A stretch of DNA of 64,000 bases from Reticulitermes speratus (GCA_021186555.1 JAJKFL010000237.1:42578483-42642482); one strand, 5' to 3'; shown: positions 9,501 to 22,080, counted from the stretch's first letter. Notes: a model not told the origin generated them from the sequence alone. Numbers and translations: made by a program.

Positions 9501-10198
9501 ATTACATAGTGTCAAATCCATAATTTTAGTCAATGTTTTGCTAAGCGTATTCAGGGCAGATCACAAAATCAGTGCCCAACCATTAGTTTTATCATGTTCA
9601 TGTAATTAGGTTGTTCTAGATTGAATTAAGTTCTGTAGACCTTTACTAATCTCATTTGTAATACATAACTTTCCTCCAGAAAACACAGACATGCACCTTA
9701 CAATGCAGTAAAGTTACATAAGAACACATTGAAATATTCAGTCATTTGAAAAAGGTTTCTAGTAAACGTTACTGTCTAACGTCACATTGTGCAGATTTCT
9801 CATATGATGCGTTGTGTTGCTGTACGGATAATCACAAACCTTTTGAAGCACAGTAGTAACCACATGTACCACAGCAGCATTAACCAGTTGGTACTTGTAA
9901 TGGAGATGAAGTGTGCTTTCTGTGACATGTTAAGTGCAGTATAATTCATCTGAAGACATGCTGTTTCATACCTGAGGAAGGTCGCAATGTTTGGTATATG
10001 TGTCCGTAATGTAGGGGTCTAGAGGTCAGACGCAGTGTTCTTTCAAAACGTCGGGCACCTATTGCACAGTGACTTGGCATCGTATCCTACATGAATGCTG
10101 TTCTCTACTTTACACTGTGTCATATTCTATCAGACTAATTAATCTAATACTTAATATGAGTGATAGACCTTTTTGTTGTGTTGTAATACAGGCACATG
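9501..10198. other. Unique sequence, no gene seen
   Basis: No open frame with splice signals and no recognised repeat, apart from a possible F1 fragment near 10038-10085 (CAAAACGTCGGGCACCTATT). Confidence 0.35.
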
Positions 10199-10282
10199 AC
10201 AGTTGCAGATACTGATTGTTGCTGAGTGGTGGAACATAAACAGTTGCAGGTACTGATTGTTGCTGCGTGGTGGAACATAAAC
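10199..10282. repeat. 41-bp direct duplication
   Basis: Two copies of a segment with AGTTGCAGATACTGATTGTT and GGTGGAACATAAAC, differing at a few positions. Confidence 0.85.
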
Positions 10283-10559
10283 AACCAGAGAAATAAAAAT
10301 CTTTATTTATGATTGTAGAATTTATATTAACAAAACATATGTTAGGTTTGAATTTCTGACAATTATAAATACTAAAACTATGATCTTCTAGACTGTAAAA
10401 GTTAGTGTGAAGAGATAACGAAATTTTGGTGGAATCTACTGCCTTGCTTTTCTTCCACCACGAAGATGGAGGGAGCAGGTGCACCACAGATCATTGTGCT
10501 ATCCACCAAATATGCATCATCACATCCAAAATGGCTGCAGTCTTTCAATTCTGCTGGGA

Positions 10560-10705
10560 TGTGGCATTGTTGTGTCACTGGCTGAGTAGTTCTTGACATT
10601 TCAAAAGATGTTAGTGCCTTCATCTTCAGGGTCAAGCTGTCTGGATCCTTTGAAAGGTCAGGAACTACTTGCCCCATGACACAGCAGCATATCCCAAAAC
10701 ACTTG
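10560..10705. mobile_element. Foldback MITE F1, half copy
   Basis: GACATTTCAAAAGATGTTAG, then CTTCATCTTCAGGGTCAAGC, then GAACTACTTGCCCCATGACA. This is the same order of motifs as in the F1 copies at 49020 and 63716. Confidence 0.6.
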
Positions 10706-10983
10706 AATGCTCAGCAGTGCTGCTGTGAGAACCTTAAATCTTGCACAATTTATGCTCTTTGAAGCAAAGAAAAGTGTTAACTGGTTTCATGTTTAGAAAA
10801 AAAAATATTTCCTAGTAATGTACGTGGCTTTGTTAATGATGTGGGATATTGCATCCAATGTAAAGGGTAATTAGAAGTGTCATTGTGCTGAACTGACATG
10901 ACCTTGCTCATTGAAATCACTGCCAGTGAATAATGCAGATGACACAGACTCTGCCAAGATTATTCACAGTCTGTAAGGTAATG

Positions 10984-11275
10984 GGAGCTGGGATAGCTCA
11001 GTTCTTATTAGTACCTCGGTTGTGGACTGGACGACCTTGTGTTCGATTCCCAGTAGAAGCAAACAATTTATATGTTTTCCAAAATGTCCACACGGGTTGT
11101 GGGGCCCACACAGCCTCCTATAAAATGGGTACTGGGGGTTCTTTCCCCAGGGGTAAAGCCAAGGTCCGAAGTTGACCACTCACTTCCATCTAGTGCTGAC
11201 ATTAAGGAGGAGTGGAGCTATACTTACACTCCCCCATACACCTTAATGTCATAGACAGGGACGACTTGACCTTCT
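10984..11275 (+). mobile_element. SINE-A, full length
   Basis: The tRNA-like head has box A GGGATAGCTCAGTTCTTATT and box B TGTTCGATTCCC. Then come the body GGGGCCCACACAGCCTCCTA, GGGGTTCTTTCCCCAGGGGT and the end ACTCCCCCATACACCTTAAT up to GACTTGACCTT. Pol III-type internal promoter motifs are kept, but divergence suggests an old insertion. Confidence 0.85.
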
Positions 11276-11571
11276 CTACTTGTCAAAGCAATTAATATGG
11301 ACACTTGAGGACTTCAGCAAATCAAAAGCACGTTAATGTACATACTGTCCCTTACACTCTTGCATTATGACATCCTTATGCTGTGATTTAACTTATAAAC
11401 TTACATGCTTAGCACAAATGTGAACAGGGCTCAACAATCCCACTCATCTTCTCGTTCACAATAAGTGAAAAACCAAGTGGCAAAATATTGGAATTTATTT
11501 GTTAACACCCTCTCCTGCTCTAATTTTTTATTTCTCAGCAGATGTCAAGCAGTAAATTTGAATAAAAAATT

Positions 11572-11995
11572 ACAGTAGAATTCCTGTAATCCAAGGTCCA
11601 ACAATTTGGAAATCCTGATAATCCAGCACTGGAGAGCAGTCCCAAGACTGAAAGTTTTGCTTTTTACCAAAAAAGAAAAAAAAAGCTTCATCAATGAAAC
11701 AGCAGATCTCAAGGACATGTGTAAAAAGACCTCCAATAGTATCTGTACATCAACCGTTGTGGTACCTCCTGACCCCTTGTCTGCTACTGTATCAACATCT
11801 TCAGCTGTTAAGACTCCAGAAAACACAGAAGAGGACCTTATGACCCTGAACCAGCAGCTGAAGGAGATATGCAGATGGAATACTGCTCTGATTAGTTGTG
11901 CAGCCCAAGTATACGAGCAGTAACAAAAAATTACCTGTAAGAACTTAGGTCAGTACAGGTACCGTCTGATAATCTGGAATATTGGGTAACTTGAC
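11572..11995. mobile_element. Probable pogo/Tigger DNA transposon relic
   Basis: The left end CAGTAGAATTCCTGTAATCC with GATAATCCAGCACTGG resembles pogo/Tigger inverted repeats. A degenerate counterpart (GTCTGATAATCTGGAATATT) lies near 11965. Between them a 105-codon frame (11606-11923, +) ends in NTEEDLMTLNQQLKEICRW, a polar stretch that could be the C-terminal tail of a transposase. No DDE motif is visible. This may be a short internal-deletion derivative. Confidence 0.4.
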
Positions 11996-12985
11996 ACGTG
12001 TCCAATCCCATGCGGGTCGGAATGGCGGAATTTTGCTGTATTTGCAATACTTCAGGTTCTTGCAGCAGTGTTTTAAAAATTAAATGTTAATTGGACATGA
12101 TGCAGTGTCAATTGTTGAGCAGATACGAACGTTTTGGAGGTGCTTTCTACCTGCAGCGTCAGGGTCTGTGTAAACTGAGAAGATGAATAAGACACGTACC
12201 ATGAAGCATCAGTAAATGATTACCAATTGACATGGTATTATATAAAGAAGATCTGGACATGCAGTAAACTGTATCATATACAGATGTTACACTGTATAAG
12301 GGACAATATTCTGTACACATTGTACGTCATGTACTGATAAATAGACGGGTGTGGAGCAGAGGTGCTGCTTGTGTTGTGCAGAAAGTCTGGTTAGTGTCAG
12401 TGAGCCAACATCTTTTCATCTCTGTGTATGACAGTGCAACTCTTATCTGTAAAGAATGCCTCGTCATTCATAGGACGTGGCACACACTCAGACTACAGAC
12501 AGTGTGACACGAATTGCCAGGTGTGAAAGAGTGCAGACAGAACACAGGCGGCCATGCTGTTGCACAAAATGCAGACGCAGCATCTTGCCAATCACCTTGA
12601 ACATATCTGCAGTCTGTATGAAATAACAGACCACAAAGAAAACTTTGAGGCTGTTCACAAGAAACTGAACCATACTAAGCAATCGGGCTACTATTAACCT
12701 CACTAGCTTCAGTTAACACTGAATTATACATTTCCAGACCAAAATTAGCTTGTGGTTTTCCACACCAAACTGAGTGGCAGCCCAACATAACCTCCTTTAT
12801 GTACATAACCTAAATATATATATACATTCCTCAATATGCAGTTTCCCCCAATCTTCATTTCTCTTAACCGGCCAAGAGCAATATAAGCTATAACAAACGG
12901 TGATCATGTGGAGTATTAAGTTACTGTTTTGCTTTCTTTGGGGGCTTATAAACTGTTCTCAATGTTTTGGGTGGGCCAAAACCCG
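11996..12985. other. No gene seen
   Basis: Several short open frames on both strands lack motifs and splice context. No repeat was recognised. Confidence 0.35.
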
Positions 12986-12989
12986 AAGC

Positions 12990-13112
12990 ACTAGTAAAAT
13001 TTTACGTTGTGTTCACCGTGCATCTTGATATTAACTTTCAATTTCTTCAACCAACGAATGGGTGAATTGAACAGAAATAAAAAGGTGCATTCGTTGGTTT
13101 AAGAAATTGACA
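12990..13112. repeat. Hairpin with direct flanking repeat
   Basis: CAATTTCTTCAACCAACGAA (13037) and TTCGTTGGTTTAAGAAATTG (to 13110) form arms of about 22 bp around a 30-bp loop. CACTAGTAAAATT and CACTAGTAAAATG flank the structure. A related CATTCGTTGGTTTGAAG lies at 26804. It is probably a mobile element end. Confidence 0.6.
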
Positions 13113-13389
13113 CTAGTAAAATGTTTCTTGATTTTATGTTGGTTAGGCTTCCTTCCCTTCTTTTGGACCTAGTTTATCATACTCTACTTTGTCACAGTTT
13201 TCTTTTAATTTATTTTCGTGATGACTACTTGGGGTCTTCTTGTACATGGCATGTTCTGTTTTCTGCAGCGACACTTCAGCCAATGAGACAGGGAAGCAGA
13301 TTTGAATGTGTTCACATTTTTATATTTTTATACTATATGATTGATAAGCATTTTCATAATAAAACTACACAAAATGACTGGAATTTGGT

Positions 13390-14035
13390 TTTATTTTATT
13401 TTACTGATTTAATATTACACTGGTGTCATCTCCAAATAAGATTGGTTTGGATTTATTATTTATGATCTTGGGTAAGACATTTATATAAAGAAGAAAGAGC
13501 AAAGGACCTAGAATTGAACCTTGTGGAACACCATGTTCTATTTTTCCCCCCAACTAGCAAAGGTATTATGATAAGCTCTGTATTGCATGTTATCACACTG
13601 ATACCTATCCTTAAGGTAGGAATTAAATAAGGCATTGGCTGCGCCTGTTATTTCATAGAATTTCAGTTTACACAACAAGATATTGTGGTTAACACAATCA
13701 AAAGCTTTTTCACGATCACAGAAAATACCTCCCACTATTAATTTATTATTACGAGCTCTTAAAATTTCACAAATTTAATTATGAGTAGCCTTTTCTGTTG
13801 TTAACTTTACCATAAATCCAAATTGTACCTCAACTGAAATATTATTGTTTAGATGTTCGAGAGGTCTAATATGCACAGCATTTTCGAAGACTTTAGATAG
13901 TGATTTGTTACATATACAGTTTAAAGGAGAGCTTATTTTTAGTAACTTGGTGGAAATCTCATCATATCCAAAAGTTTTTTTTTTTCTATTTTAGAGATTT
14001 GATAATTTTCTCAATTTCTTAAACAGGGCAAATGT
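13390..14035 (-). mobile_element. LINE reverse transcriptase fragment
   Basis: The minus strand codes for parts of a non-LTR reverse transcriptase of the Jockey/CR1 kind. In order: GYDEISTKLLKISSPLNCI, then GGIFCDREKAFDCVNHNILL (catalytic motif region, where the usual D-L-SKAFD is DREKAFD), CKLKFYEITGAANALFNSYL, then [12 protein letters not shown]-like and LFGDDTSVI (the usual F-A-D-D as FGDD). There is at least one in-frame stop (near 13776) and a frameshift near 13535. No endonuclease domain is seen, so it is 5'-truncated and dead. Confidence 0.85.
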
Positions 14036-14327
14036 GCTAAATTGGATTTAGGCCTACTCACACAGAAAGCCTTGAGAAGTGAATCAGTTTGCATCTGTTG
14101 TAATTCTGTTATAAATGAAAGAAACAGAATCTTCCATGCAACTGTAGAGTCTATGCCATTATAATGCTCTGGGTTCAAATTACGACGGCAATTCGGCTAC
14201 TTCCGTTGACATATCAAGAGGTGCCTGTTCCTCAGTCAGCAGACTTACCTTTCGTTATTACAGATCATGTTCAGCCTTGAGAGTCTTGTGTACCGTTGTC
14301 TCTCCAAGTCACACCACAAGTCCGCAT

Positions 14328-14794
14328 CACTGCACAAACAGCTGTAAACACGTGTGCTACATCCACAGCTAAATGTCACTAACACACGCAGTTAAAGTCG
14401 CCAATCACTGCACAAACAGCTGTACACACGTCTGCTACATCCACAGCTAAATGTCACTAACACACGCAGTTAAAGTCGCCAATCACTGCACAAACATCTG
14501 TACACACGTGTGCTACATCCACAGCTAAATGTCACTAACACACGTAGTTAAAGTCACCAATCACTACACAAACAGCTGTACACACGTCTGCTACATCCAC
14601 AGCTAAATGTCACTAACACACGCAGTTAAAGTCACCAATCACTACACAAACAGCTGTACACACGTCTGCTACATCCACAGCTAAATGTCACTAACACACG
14701 CAGTTAAAGTCACCAATCACTGCACAAACAGCTGTACACACGTCTGCTACATCCACAGCTAAATGTCACTAACACACGCAGTTAGTCACCAATC
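14328..14794. repeat. 78-bp tandem repeat, six units
   Basis: Units contain CACTGCACAAACAGCTGTAC, CTGCTACATCCACAGCTAAA and TGTCACTAACACACGCAGTT. Six copies, with a few substitutions (CGTGTG/CGTCTG, GCC/ACC). Confidence 0.95.
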
Positions 14795-15525
14795 ACGCAC
14801 TGACAACCTGCCTGCCGCTGAGATAGCCTGACAGTTCAGCAATTTGTCACGTTTCACAGGTCTTGTCATTTCGTAGTTAATTATATTCTGTAAAATGGCT
14901 TAACACTAACAGGCCCAACGCAACATACATGTTCATTATCTGGGCTTAATGTAGACTGTTCAGAGATCGTGTCCAAAATGTTAGGTGAATTATTGGGCCA
15001 GTCCATATGCTACTGGATTTCGTACTAAAGAAAAGATTATGTTCCAGACGTTGCAGATAATACAACAGAATTTAGCCGTAACTTCTGCCACTCTAATGAA
15101 CACAATTTATCAGACATCCATAATGACTTATCGACGCAATGCCATAACCAAAGTTAAGCAATTTAATGCGCCTACATTTCAGTGATACAGTATGTATCTG
15201 CGCTATAATATCTTAACTTGTTCTCCGAACTACTGTCGGCTTAACCCCGGGTGGTCACGGTGGTAGCCACCTCCCTATTAAGTACATGTATTCTTTACAG
15301 ACGTTTTACCTCATTAAACCACTTATATGAAACTTAGTGTACGTATCTTGCTACATCTGTAACAGCTCAGTGTTATAGGTAAATAGATATGTAGCAAGTA
15401 TTATATTTGTCATGTAACCTGCACAGTGCAGTCGGAGGACACACTGCTGGCACAGGCGTCCCACGACAGACACACAGTACAGTCGGAGGACACACCATAC
15501 TGGCTGTAACCTGCACAGCACGTTC
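14795..15525. other. No gene seen
   Basis: Unique sequence. A short imperfect duplication around CAGTCGGAGGACACAC (15429 and 15483) is the only structure noticed. Confidence 0.35.
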
Positions 15526-15529
15526 TGCG

Positions 15530-16240
15530 TATTGCTGGTAACCAACCGACTTACCTCTGGAATGCTGATGATAGCGTGTGGAAAATTATTACGAACTTAA
15601 CGAGACACTGTAACTGTCAGTGTATCATGCAGATTGCTGTAATGTTTGTGTGGGCGACAAGCAACATGGAAATCCAAGATGGCTACAGGCCTTTGCTTAC
15701 TTATTTGTACGGCCCGTAAATATATAAAATGAATTGCCAGGCTGCGACGGACACGACATGTTTGTTTAAAGTCACAAAAAATTGTTACTAACTTCTGATT
15801 TAAGTGTTATACTTAGAACACCTCGGATACGAAAATGTATCGTCTTTATAAAGGCGCCAAAATGCCTACGAACTGTAGCAACCATTCTTCCAATTTCTGA
15901 CAACCAACAAACTTACCTCTGGAATTCTGTTGACAACGTTAGAAAACTTTTATGAACTCAGTAAAACATTGTAACCATTAATCTACAATATAACAGCCCG
16001 TATTACTCTAATATTTGTATGGGCACCAAAAACCCGGAAATCCGTGGTGGCTACAAGCGATTGAATGCAATTTATACGGTTCGTAAATATATAAAGTATA
16101 ATTGCCATTTGCAACAAATTCGGAAGGCTTGTTAAAACTGGCACACAAATTCATAATAACGTCCGTTTCCTTTGCAACATCTCAAATACCCAACTGTCTT
16201 GTCTAATTATAAAACGCGCCAAAATGACTGTGAACTTTGC
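15530..16240. repeat. Old ~350-bp tandem duplication
   Basis: Two diverged copies (15530-15885 and 15900-16240) share, in the same order, CTTACCTCTGGAAT, GAACTYA, TGTAAC, the GTWTGGGC motif, GTAAATATATAAA and GCGCCAAAATGCCTACGAAC or its variant. Spacing is kept throughout. On the minus strand each copy has CCAGAG-GTAAGT, a good splice donor. No protein-coding frame is shared. Confidence 0.75.
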
Positions 16241-16708
16241 AACTCGTTAATCGTGCTAATTAAAGCAACTGTAAATATAAATTCAAGTGAATTACTGTAT
16301 ACTTACCTTACATACTAGCAATATTCCTATTTAATACAACTTAATGTAACAAAATCTGGTCAAACACGCAAGATATATACACGTTCGTCTATAAACTGCT
16401 GGGCAGGCAGACATCCACTTCCCTCAAGTGTCAGCGACTGTCTGATGTCACTGGATCAGCAATCACATAAGCCCGAGGGTTAATTTCAATTCACCCCGAC
16501 AGGTGTCATTCTTATCTGTAGTGCCCTATAATTCCGTACATTGGCAGCTCCTGAGAATGACACACGATGTTCGTAGATAAATGCTCAGTACAGGGCTTAC
16601 CCAGATACCAAGTGCAAATGTAAATCCATAACCTAAAACTAATAGTTATAGAGAATGCAGCTCTAAAATTGTTTCATGTATCACAAACTACGTGTTTATG
16701 ACATATCT

Positions 16709-16850
16709 CAGTCTCTGGCATCCTACCACGGGGCTCGGGTTCAGTCCCAGTGATGGACAAAATTACACTGGGCCAGGTTTTCCTCCCAGTACTTCAGTTT
16801 TCTCCTGTCAGTTGCGTTTCTACCAATGATAAGCTGGTAAAAGGAAAACG
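16709..16850 (+). mobile_element. SINE-B fragment
   Basis: Box B-like GGGTTCAGTCCCAGTGATGG, then CCTCCCAGTACTTCAGTTTT and CTCCTGTCAG, in the order seen in the other SINE-B copies but on the + strand. The 3' end is diverged. Confidence 0.6.
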
Positions 16851-16895
16851 GGCCCATTAAAGGCAACAAGAGAATCAAAAAATAAACCACATGTG

Positions 16896-17055
16896 GGGGG
16901 AGATTTGGAATTTAATGAATACATGTGACTAAGGAGTGTCTGGGGGAGGGGGCAATGGACTTTTAGGTTCTGTTAAAAGCAATTTCTTGTGCAGTTAAGC
17001 AACTGTCAGCTTCCCAAGGAGGAGTCTGGTCCATTGGGTTAGTTGGTTTCATTAC
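16896..17055 (+). mobile_element. LINE 3' tail (family L), decayed
   Basis: Late part of the tail only: TTTCTTGTGCAGTTAAGCAA, CTGTCAGCTTCCCAAGGAGG and CTGGTCCATTGGGTTAG, matching the tail at 21955-22075. Confidence 0.5.
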
Positions 17056-19485
17056 GTGGGTCTAGCCAGACCTAAGTTCTTCATGCTTCTTAACCACTTC
17101 AGGAACAAGACTTATTTGACTAACCAAAGTTCCTAAGCCATGGTGTATCAATGTCCATAATTTAATGGTCAAAATTCACTGCACAATGAAGGAACTGTCA
17201 GTTATAATTTGTTGTGTCTCCAGAAGTACACTTTGGTTTACTTCTGTTGATTGTACTGCCAATTTCCAATCACAATGTTATTCACATTTGCTCATCTGTC
17301 CTTGAGGGTGGAATTTCAGAATGATCAATGGAATGTAGTTATTTTTTTTTTTTGGTAATTACACTGCATGTACAAGAACTGTCTTGTTGTTGAACTCAGT
17401 TCCTGTATATTACTGACAGTCTGAACTGCCACACCAGCACAATACAAAAATGTGCTGCAAAATGGCCCATTGCTCTTGGATAACACATCCATACTATGTG
17501 ACAATGTTCTTTACAATTATGATTTACTGATATTTCAAGTCTTATAGTGTTTACATTGCTACACTTCCAAGTGAGTTTCCATATTTAGAGAGTGAGGTTA
17601 TGTCACCCTGCATAACCTCGACTTTTATTAAGCCTAAGCCTGTTTTACCAATACTCACATCTTTATCACACAGCTGGGTGAGATAAAGATATCAAACTTC
17701 TGCCATCTTCCTCAGAAGGAAGTGGCTAATTTGGTGAAAGGACATTAACAATTTAAGATGGGATGCAAGTAAAGATACACTGGCTGTGTCACGTAACGCA
17801 GGACATTTAGACGCTGTCAGAAACGGGCAAGTACCTCACTTTCAGATTGATATAGCTCAGACACAAAGCAAACTTTTAATAAAACAAATTTATCTTTTAT
17901 TTGTAGATATGAAAACAGTCAGGTCAACAGCAAGGACAAGACATCTAGCTGGAAGCAAAGCATGAAGGAACAGAGAAGCAGGGAATGAATATACAGACTG
18001 AAAGTGGACTGTACGAAAAGCAAGGTGCATAAGAGAAGCAAAGAACTGCCAGGTGCCTGCAAATGTAAATGGACATACAAAATATGTTTCTGACAGTGGC
18101 AGACACAGGATCTGAAAAAGCTGGGGCAATTAACGGATGGCGAGAAAGAAATTTGTTCACTGTATGTTACTTGTCAGATAGGTCCATGCCGGCACTGAAA
18201 GACAGAAGTCTTAAAGGAAGTTCAACCACTCATGTTTTCCTCAAGTAGAGAATGCTGCATGTCTGTGTCCTTTCCACTTAACCAAAAAATTAAAACCAAC
18301 AATGCATTTGTTGCTGGGAATACCAAACTGATTTCGATATATCTCCAACATGTTTCAGCCCATCCGTCACATAATCATGTAGCTCAAATACAACTGGAAG
18401 CATCAGAGGCCTTACAAATGACAATATGAGAATAGTGCGCACATTAATACGGTAATAGTGCGCACATTAATACGGTACTGCCACCGAGAGGTTATAATGT
18501 GACTTAAAGTACATGAAAAAAAAAAAAATATATATATACGGTTATAAAACTTAAGTCTCATTCTGAAAGGAAGAGAATGGGAGGTGGAGGAACGTGAAAC
18601 ATAGAAATGTACGTAATCATAAACTTTCCCCCAAGTACATACAATTAAGGTGGAGATGCATGCAGGGAAGAAAGCATAAAAATGTACAAAATTCTGTGCT
18701 TAAAACTACACAGGAACATACAAAGCGGCAGATCAAAGTACAGATGTGACGATAGTCTATGGTCCAGGAGCATGTTCTTAACTGCGACGATTGTGAACCT
18801 TCGAGTTTCACAATACAAGAGTTATTGATCAGCTGGATAATTGTGAACATCCTGACAGTTTATTCACACAGACTGTACCAAATACGTAACAAAAGTAAAA
18901 ATTGTATTGGAGCCTGTTATGGCAGGACGTGGCTGCTTGTATAACAAATTCATGCAAATCAACACACTGCCAGATGTGGTCTGACGACCGTCAGTACAAA
19001 CTTCAGTAATATCACACATGATTACTGCCAACTGTCTTCCTCCATAACATACTGCATTCTTAGTAAGACATCTGCTGAAATGTCATGTCACATTACGCAG
19101 ATACGGATAGTAAGTGCGCAGCATCAGCATCATGAACCCACTCGAACAGTGTGATAGATACTTTCAGGTATCAGGGACAGTGCAGTCAGTACAGCGACTA
19201 CGCTACAGGGAGGACGATCCACACTTCGATTTACAGTACGGGCAAAAGATTTTTCTCTTCTCATGTCTCAATCTTGAGGGTACTTATCTACCCTGGATAT
19301 AAAGGCAGCAGGTTTCTTGGAAACAGTAAATTTCTACCAGACAACACCATGTCACATCCCACAAGACAGGACCCTTCAGTACACTGCCCAATACGAGCAC
19401 TTGCTGTGCCTACTGACCCTCATATAGCAAACCCATTACAGGCCCTCAGGGCTCCAGATTTCTAGACAATCGGCATATGAAGGTG
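17056..19485. other. Unique stretch, no gene seen
   Basis: No convincing exon on either strand. It contains a 24-bp direct duplication (AATAGTGCGCACATTAATAC, 18433-18478), a poly-A/TA patch at 18518-18537, and a possible F1 fragment around 19320-19385 (CATGTCACATCCCACAAGAC). Confidence 0.35.
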
Positions 19486-19600
19486 GTAAGGTTGTCAGCC
19501 CTACGCACCGGCCACCTTTACCCCCCAGAAAATACTCCTGGTACTCATTTCTGTTAGAGGCTGAGTGGACCCCAGGGCCATAGTGTGGCCGAAACGATTA
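19486..19600 (-). mobile_element. SINE-A fragment
   Basis: An internal piece on the minus strand: CCGGCCACCTTTACCCCCCA, CTCCTGGTACTCATTTCTGT and GGACCCCAGGGCCATAG, matching the body of the copy at 59386-59465. Confidence 0.65.
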
Positions 19601-20360
19601 TGCCGATGAAAAATTCCATTGACACCATCGTGACTCAACCTCATATACTGCCAACAAATGCACATGCATGGTGCTTATCAGCTGTATATGAGCGTAATAT
19701 CTTAATGACGACAATTTATTTTTACGACACCATATCTCACATTATACAAATGGCATGATGACACGTAAAGGATTTCAAAGCGGCTGTGACCGACTTAACG
19801 TACCAACCCCAAGTCTGTCTAAAGAAACTGACAAAAACTAAGCAAACCTACGTTAATATAACTATGCACAGTTTTTGTGGTAACTAGCAGCTACAGTAAG
19901 AATTCTGAACATTGTTTTTGTGTTCTGAGGTGCTGCACGCTCCTGTGAAATGTGCGACCACAAAGTGTATAAACAGGCACACCACACTCTAATCTTCATC
20001 ACCATGAAAACCTCAGATCTCTCAAATCTCCCACTGACATCCACACATGAAACATGCGGGATCTTCCTTCAGTGGCATAAAAGGAAGGAGGCTGTAAGGA
20101 CCCCAAAGGCACCGCATGACTTGAGGACAGTAACGAAACATCAGATAATTCACATCAAAATAAACCACAGGCATTGACTTCAGTATTTATGTTTTTTTAT
20201 TGTACAAATATTACGAAGAAACATGAGGAGTCGAGTTAAAAGTTCCTGAAAACATAAACACAACACATTACTCTCCATATCCACATTTAACGAACACCAA
20301 TTATATGACAACAAATGCAAATATAAATAGTCCAGACACAGCTTTATTTTTCAGATAAAA
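19601..20360. other. No gene seen
   Basis: Mostly unique sequence. A decayed F1-like piece (CACCATGAAAACCTCAGATC) lies near 20001. Confidence 0.3.
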
Positions 20361-20828
20361 CCAGCTACATGTTTCGGCTAATGATGGTAGCCGTCATCAG
20401 GCTTATCACAAACATATAAACAGCAAATGTTTACAGCTGCACTGATCTCTCAACCACCAATGCAGCTGTAAACATTTCCTTTCCATACTTCTCTGATCAG
20501 CCTGATGACGGCTACCATCATCAGCTGAAACACGTAGCTCACTTGATGACGGCTACCATCATCAGCTGAAACACGTAGCTCACCTGATGACGGCTACCAT
20601 CATCAGCTGAAACACGTAGCTCACTTGATGACGGCTACCATCATCAGCTGAAACACGTAGCTCACCTGATGACGGCTACCATCATCAGCTGAAACACGTA
20701 GCTCACTTGATGACGGCTACCATCATCAGCTGAAACACGTAGCTCACGTGATGACGGCTACCATCATCAGCTGAAACACGTAGCTCACCTGATGACGGCT
20801 ACCATCATCAGCTGAAACACGTAGCTCA
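20360..20828. repeat. 41-bp array with inverted leader
   Basis: Eight units of 41 bp (20501-20828) contain TGATGACGGCTACCATCATC and AGCTGAAACACGTAGCTCA. About 100 bp before them, 20363-20402 holds the same sequence inverted (GCTACATGTTTCGGCTAATG, then ATGGTAGCCGTCATCAGG). AGCAAATGTTTACAGCTGCA and TGCAGCTGTAAACATTTCCT form a further inverted pair. This is a foldback element with one arm multiplied. Confidence 0.9.
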
Positions 20829-21164
20829 CTTTATCTCAAAAATAAAGCTGTGTTTTGACCGAGTATATCTGCATTTCTTACTATATCGTAAACACAACAG
20901 AGATATGCTGAGGAGTGCCTGCACACACCCCAGCAATGTTATGACAGCATACAACAAAAATGACTTTCCAAATTAATTGATTTGCTGATGCCATGTCTGG
21001 ATGCACACATTTTGCATCATGTCGCAGATCTGAAGAAACTATATCAACCATTTTTGGCCCAGAACATCATTTTTATCACATTTACTTCCATACTAGTACT
21101 CCTAAAACTCTGTCAATTATAATGTGAGAATATGTTTAAAATACAGGAACATAAAAGTAAAACT

Positions 21165-21295
21165 GTTATGAAGGCATATGGGACAGTGGAGGTATAGCTC
21201 CAGTCATTCTTAATTTTCACACTAGATACAGATGCATGGTCATCTTCACATCACAGCTGCTTTACCCCCATGGAAACAGCCTCCATTACCCACTG
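21165..21295 (-). mobile_element. SINE-A fragment
   Basis: GAAGGCATATGGGACAGTGG and GAGGTATAGCTCCAGTCATT, then CACACTAGATACAG, match the 3' half of SINE-A on the minus strand. Confidence 0.55.
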
Positions 21296-21816
21296 GACCC
21301 CACAGCTAGTCTGGACACTTTGCAGTACAAAACAATCCCCTGCTACTGACATGAATCAAACGATTCTTTCTTTGACCATCAGCATAAAATTAATATTAAT
21401 TTCTGTGGGCAGTTTTGGGACCCTGTGGAATTTTAGCATGTTGGAGAAGGGCCCAGCACTGGAGACATGGCAGTAATGCAAGTACCTATGTGATGACAGA
21501 TCTGCAAGTGTCAAGAAGTACAGCCTTCGTCCGTGAAGGTAAGAAAAACACACCTGCACATTGTAATGGCTACAGGTGTTCCTTCAGTCAGGTGTGTGCA
21601 GGTAAATGGAAAATCCTTAAATATAATAAGGAACGAATTTCGGGACGCAGTTCAATTCCTAGGCAATATATCAAACACTTACAGCTGGACACATACCTTG
21701 CCAACACTCCATCCTTCTTCGTGAGTCGATTTATGCAATCATCTGATTCTCCCTGAAAAAACAAACATTACTGAAAATCACGGAGGAAAAGGTAATGGGC
21801 AGTGAATTATACTGAT

Positions 21817-21955
21817 GCAATGGCGAAGTTTAAGATTGCTGGCTCTTGCAATGTGGCATCAAGTGTGTGTGTTATGTAATGATACTGTCAATTTCTAAGT
21901 TTATATATCACTGGTGTCACAGATTAATGCACGAGTATGAAGCATTGGCGGAACA
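21817..21955 (-). mobile_element. SINE-B fragment
   Basis: ATACTGTCAATTTCTAAGTT, TATATCACTGGTGTCACAGA and GAGTATGAAGCATTGGCGGA correspond to the left (3') end and the start of the tail unit of SINE-B. The tRNA-like head is absent; the copy runs into a LINE tail. Confidence 0.6.
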
Positions 21956-22080
21956 ATGGACAGGCCCTCCTGAACACAGCAATGAACCCTTGGGTTCCAT
22001 AAAACGCGGAGAATTTCTCGACTCGCTGAGGAACTGTTAGCTTCTCAAGGAGGATTCTGCTCCATGGATTTAGTTAGCGA
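21955..22080 (+). mobile_element. LINE 3' tail (family L)
   Basis: CAATGAACCCTTGGGTTCCA, AAAACGCGGAGAATTTCTCG and GAACTGTTAGCTTCTCAAGG, then CTGCTCCATGG. Only the non-coding tail is present. Confidence 0.75.

Noticed and set aside
11606-11923. 105-codon frame as a host gene
   Set aside because: It lies between pogo/Tigger-like ends and has no splice context; a transposon relic is more likely.
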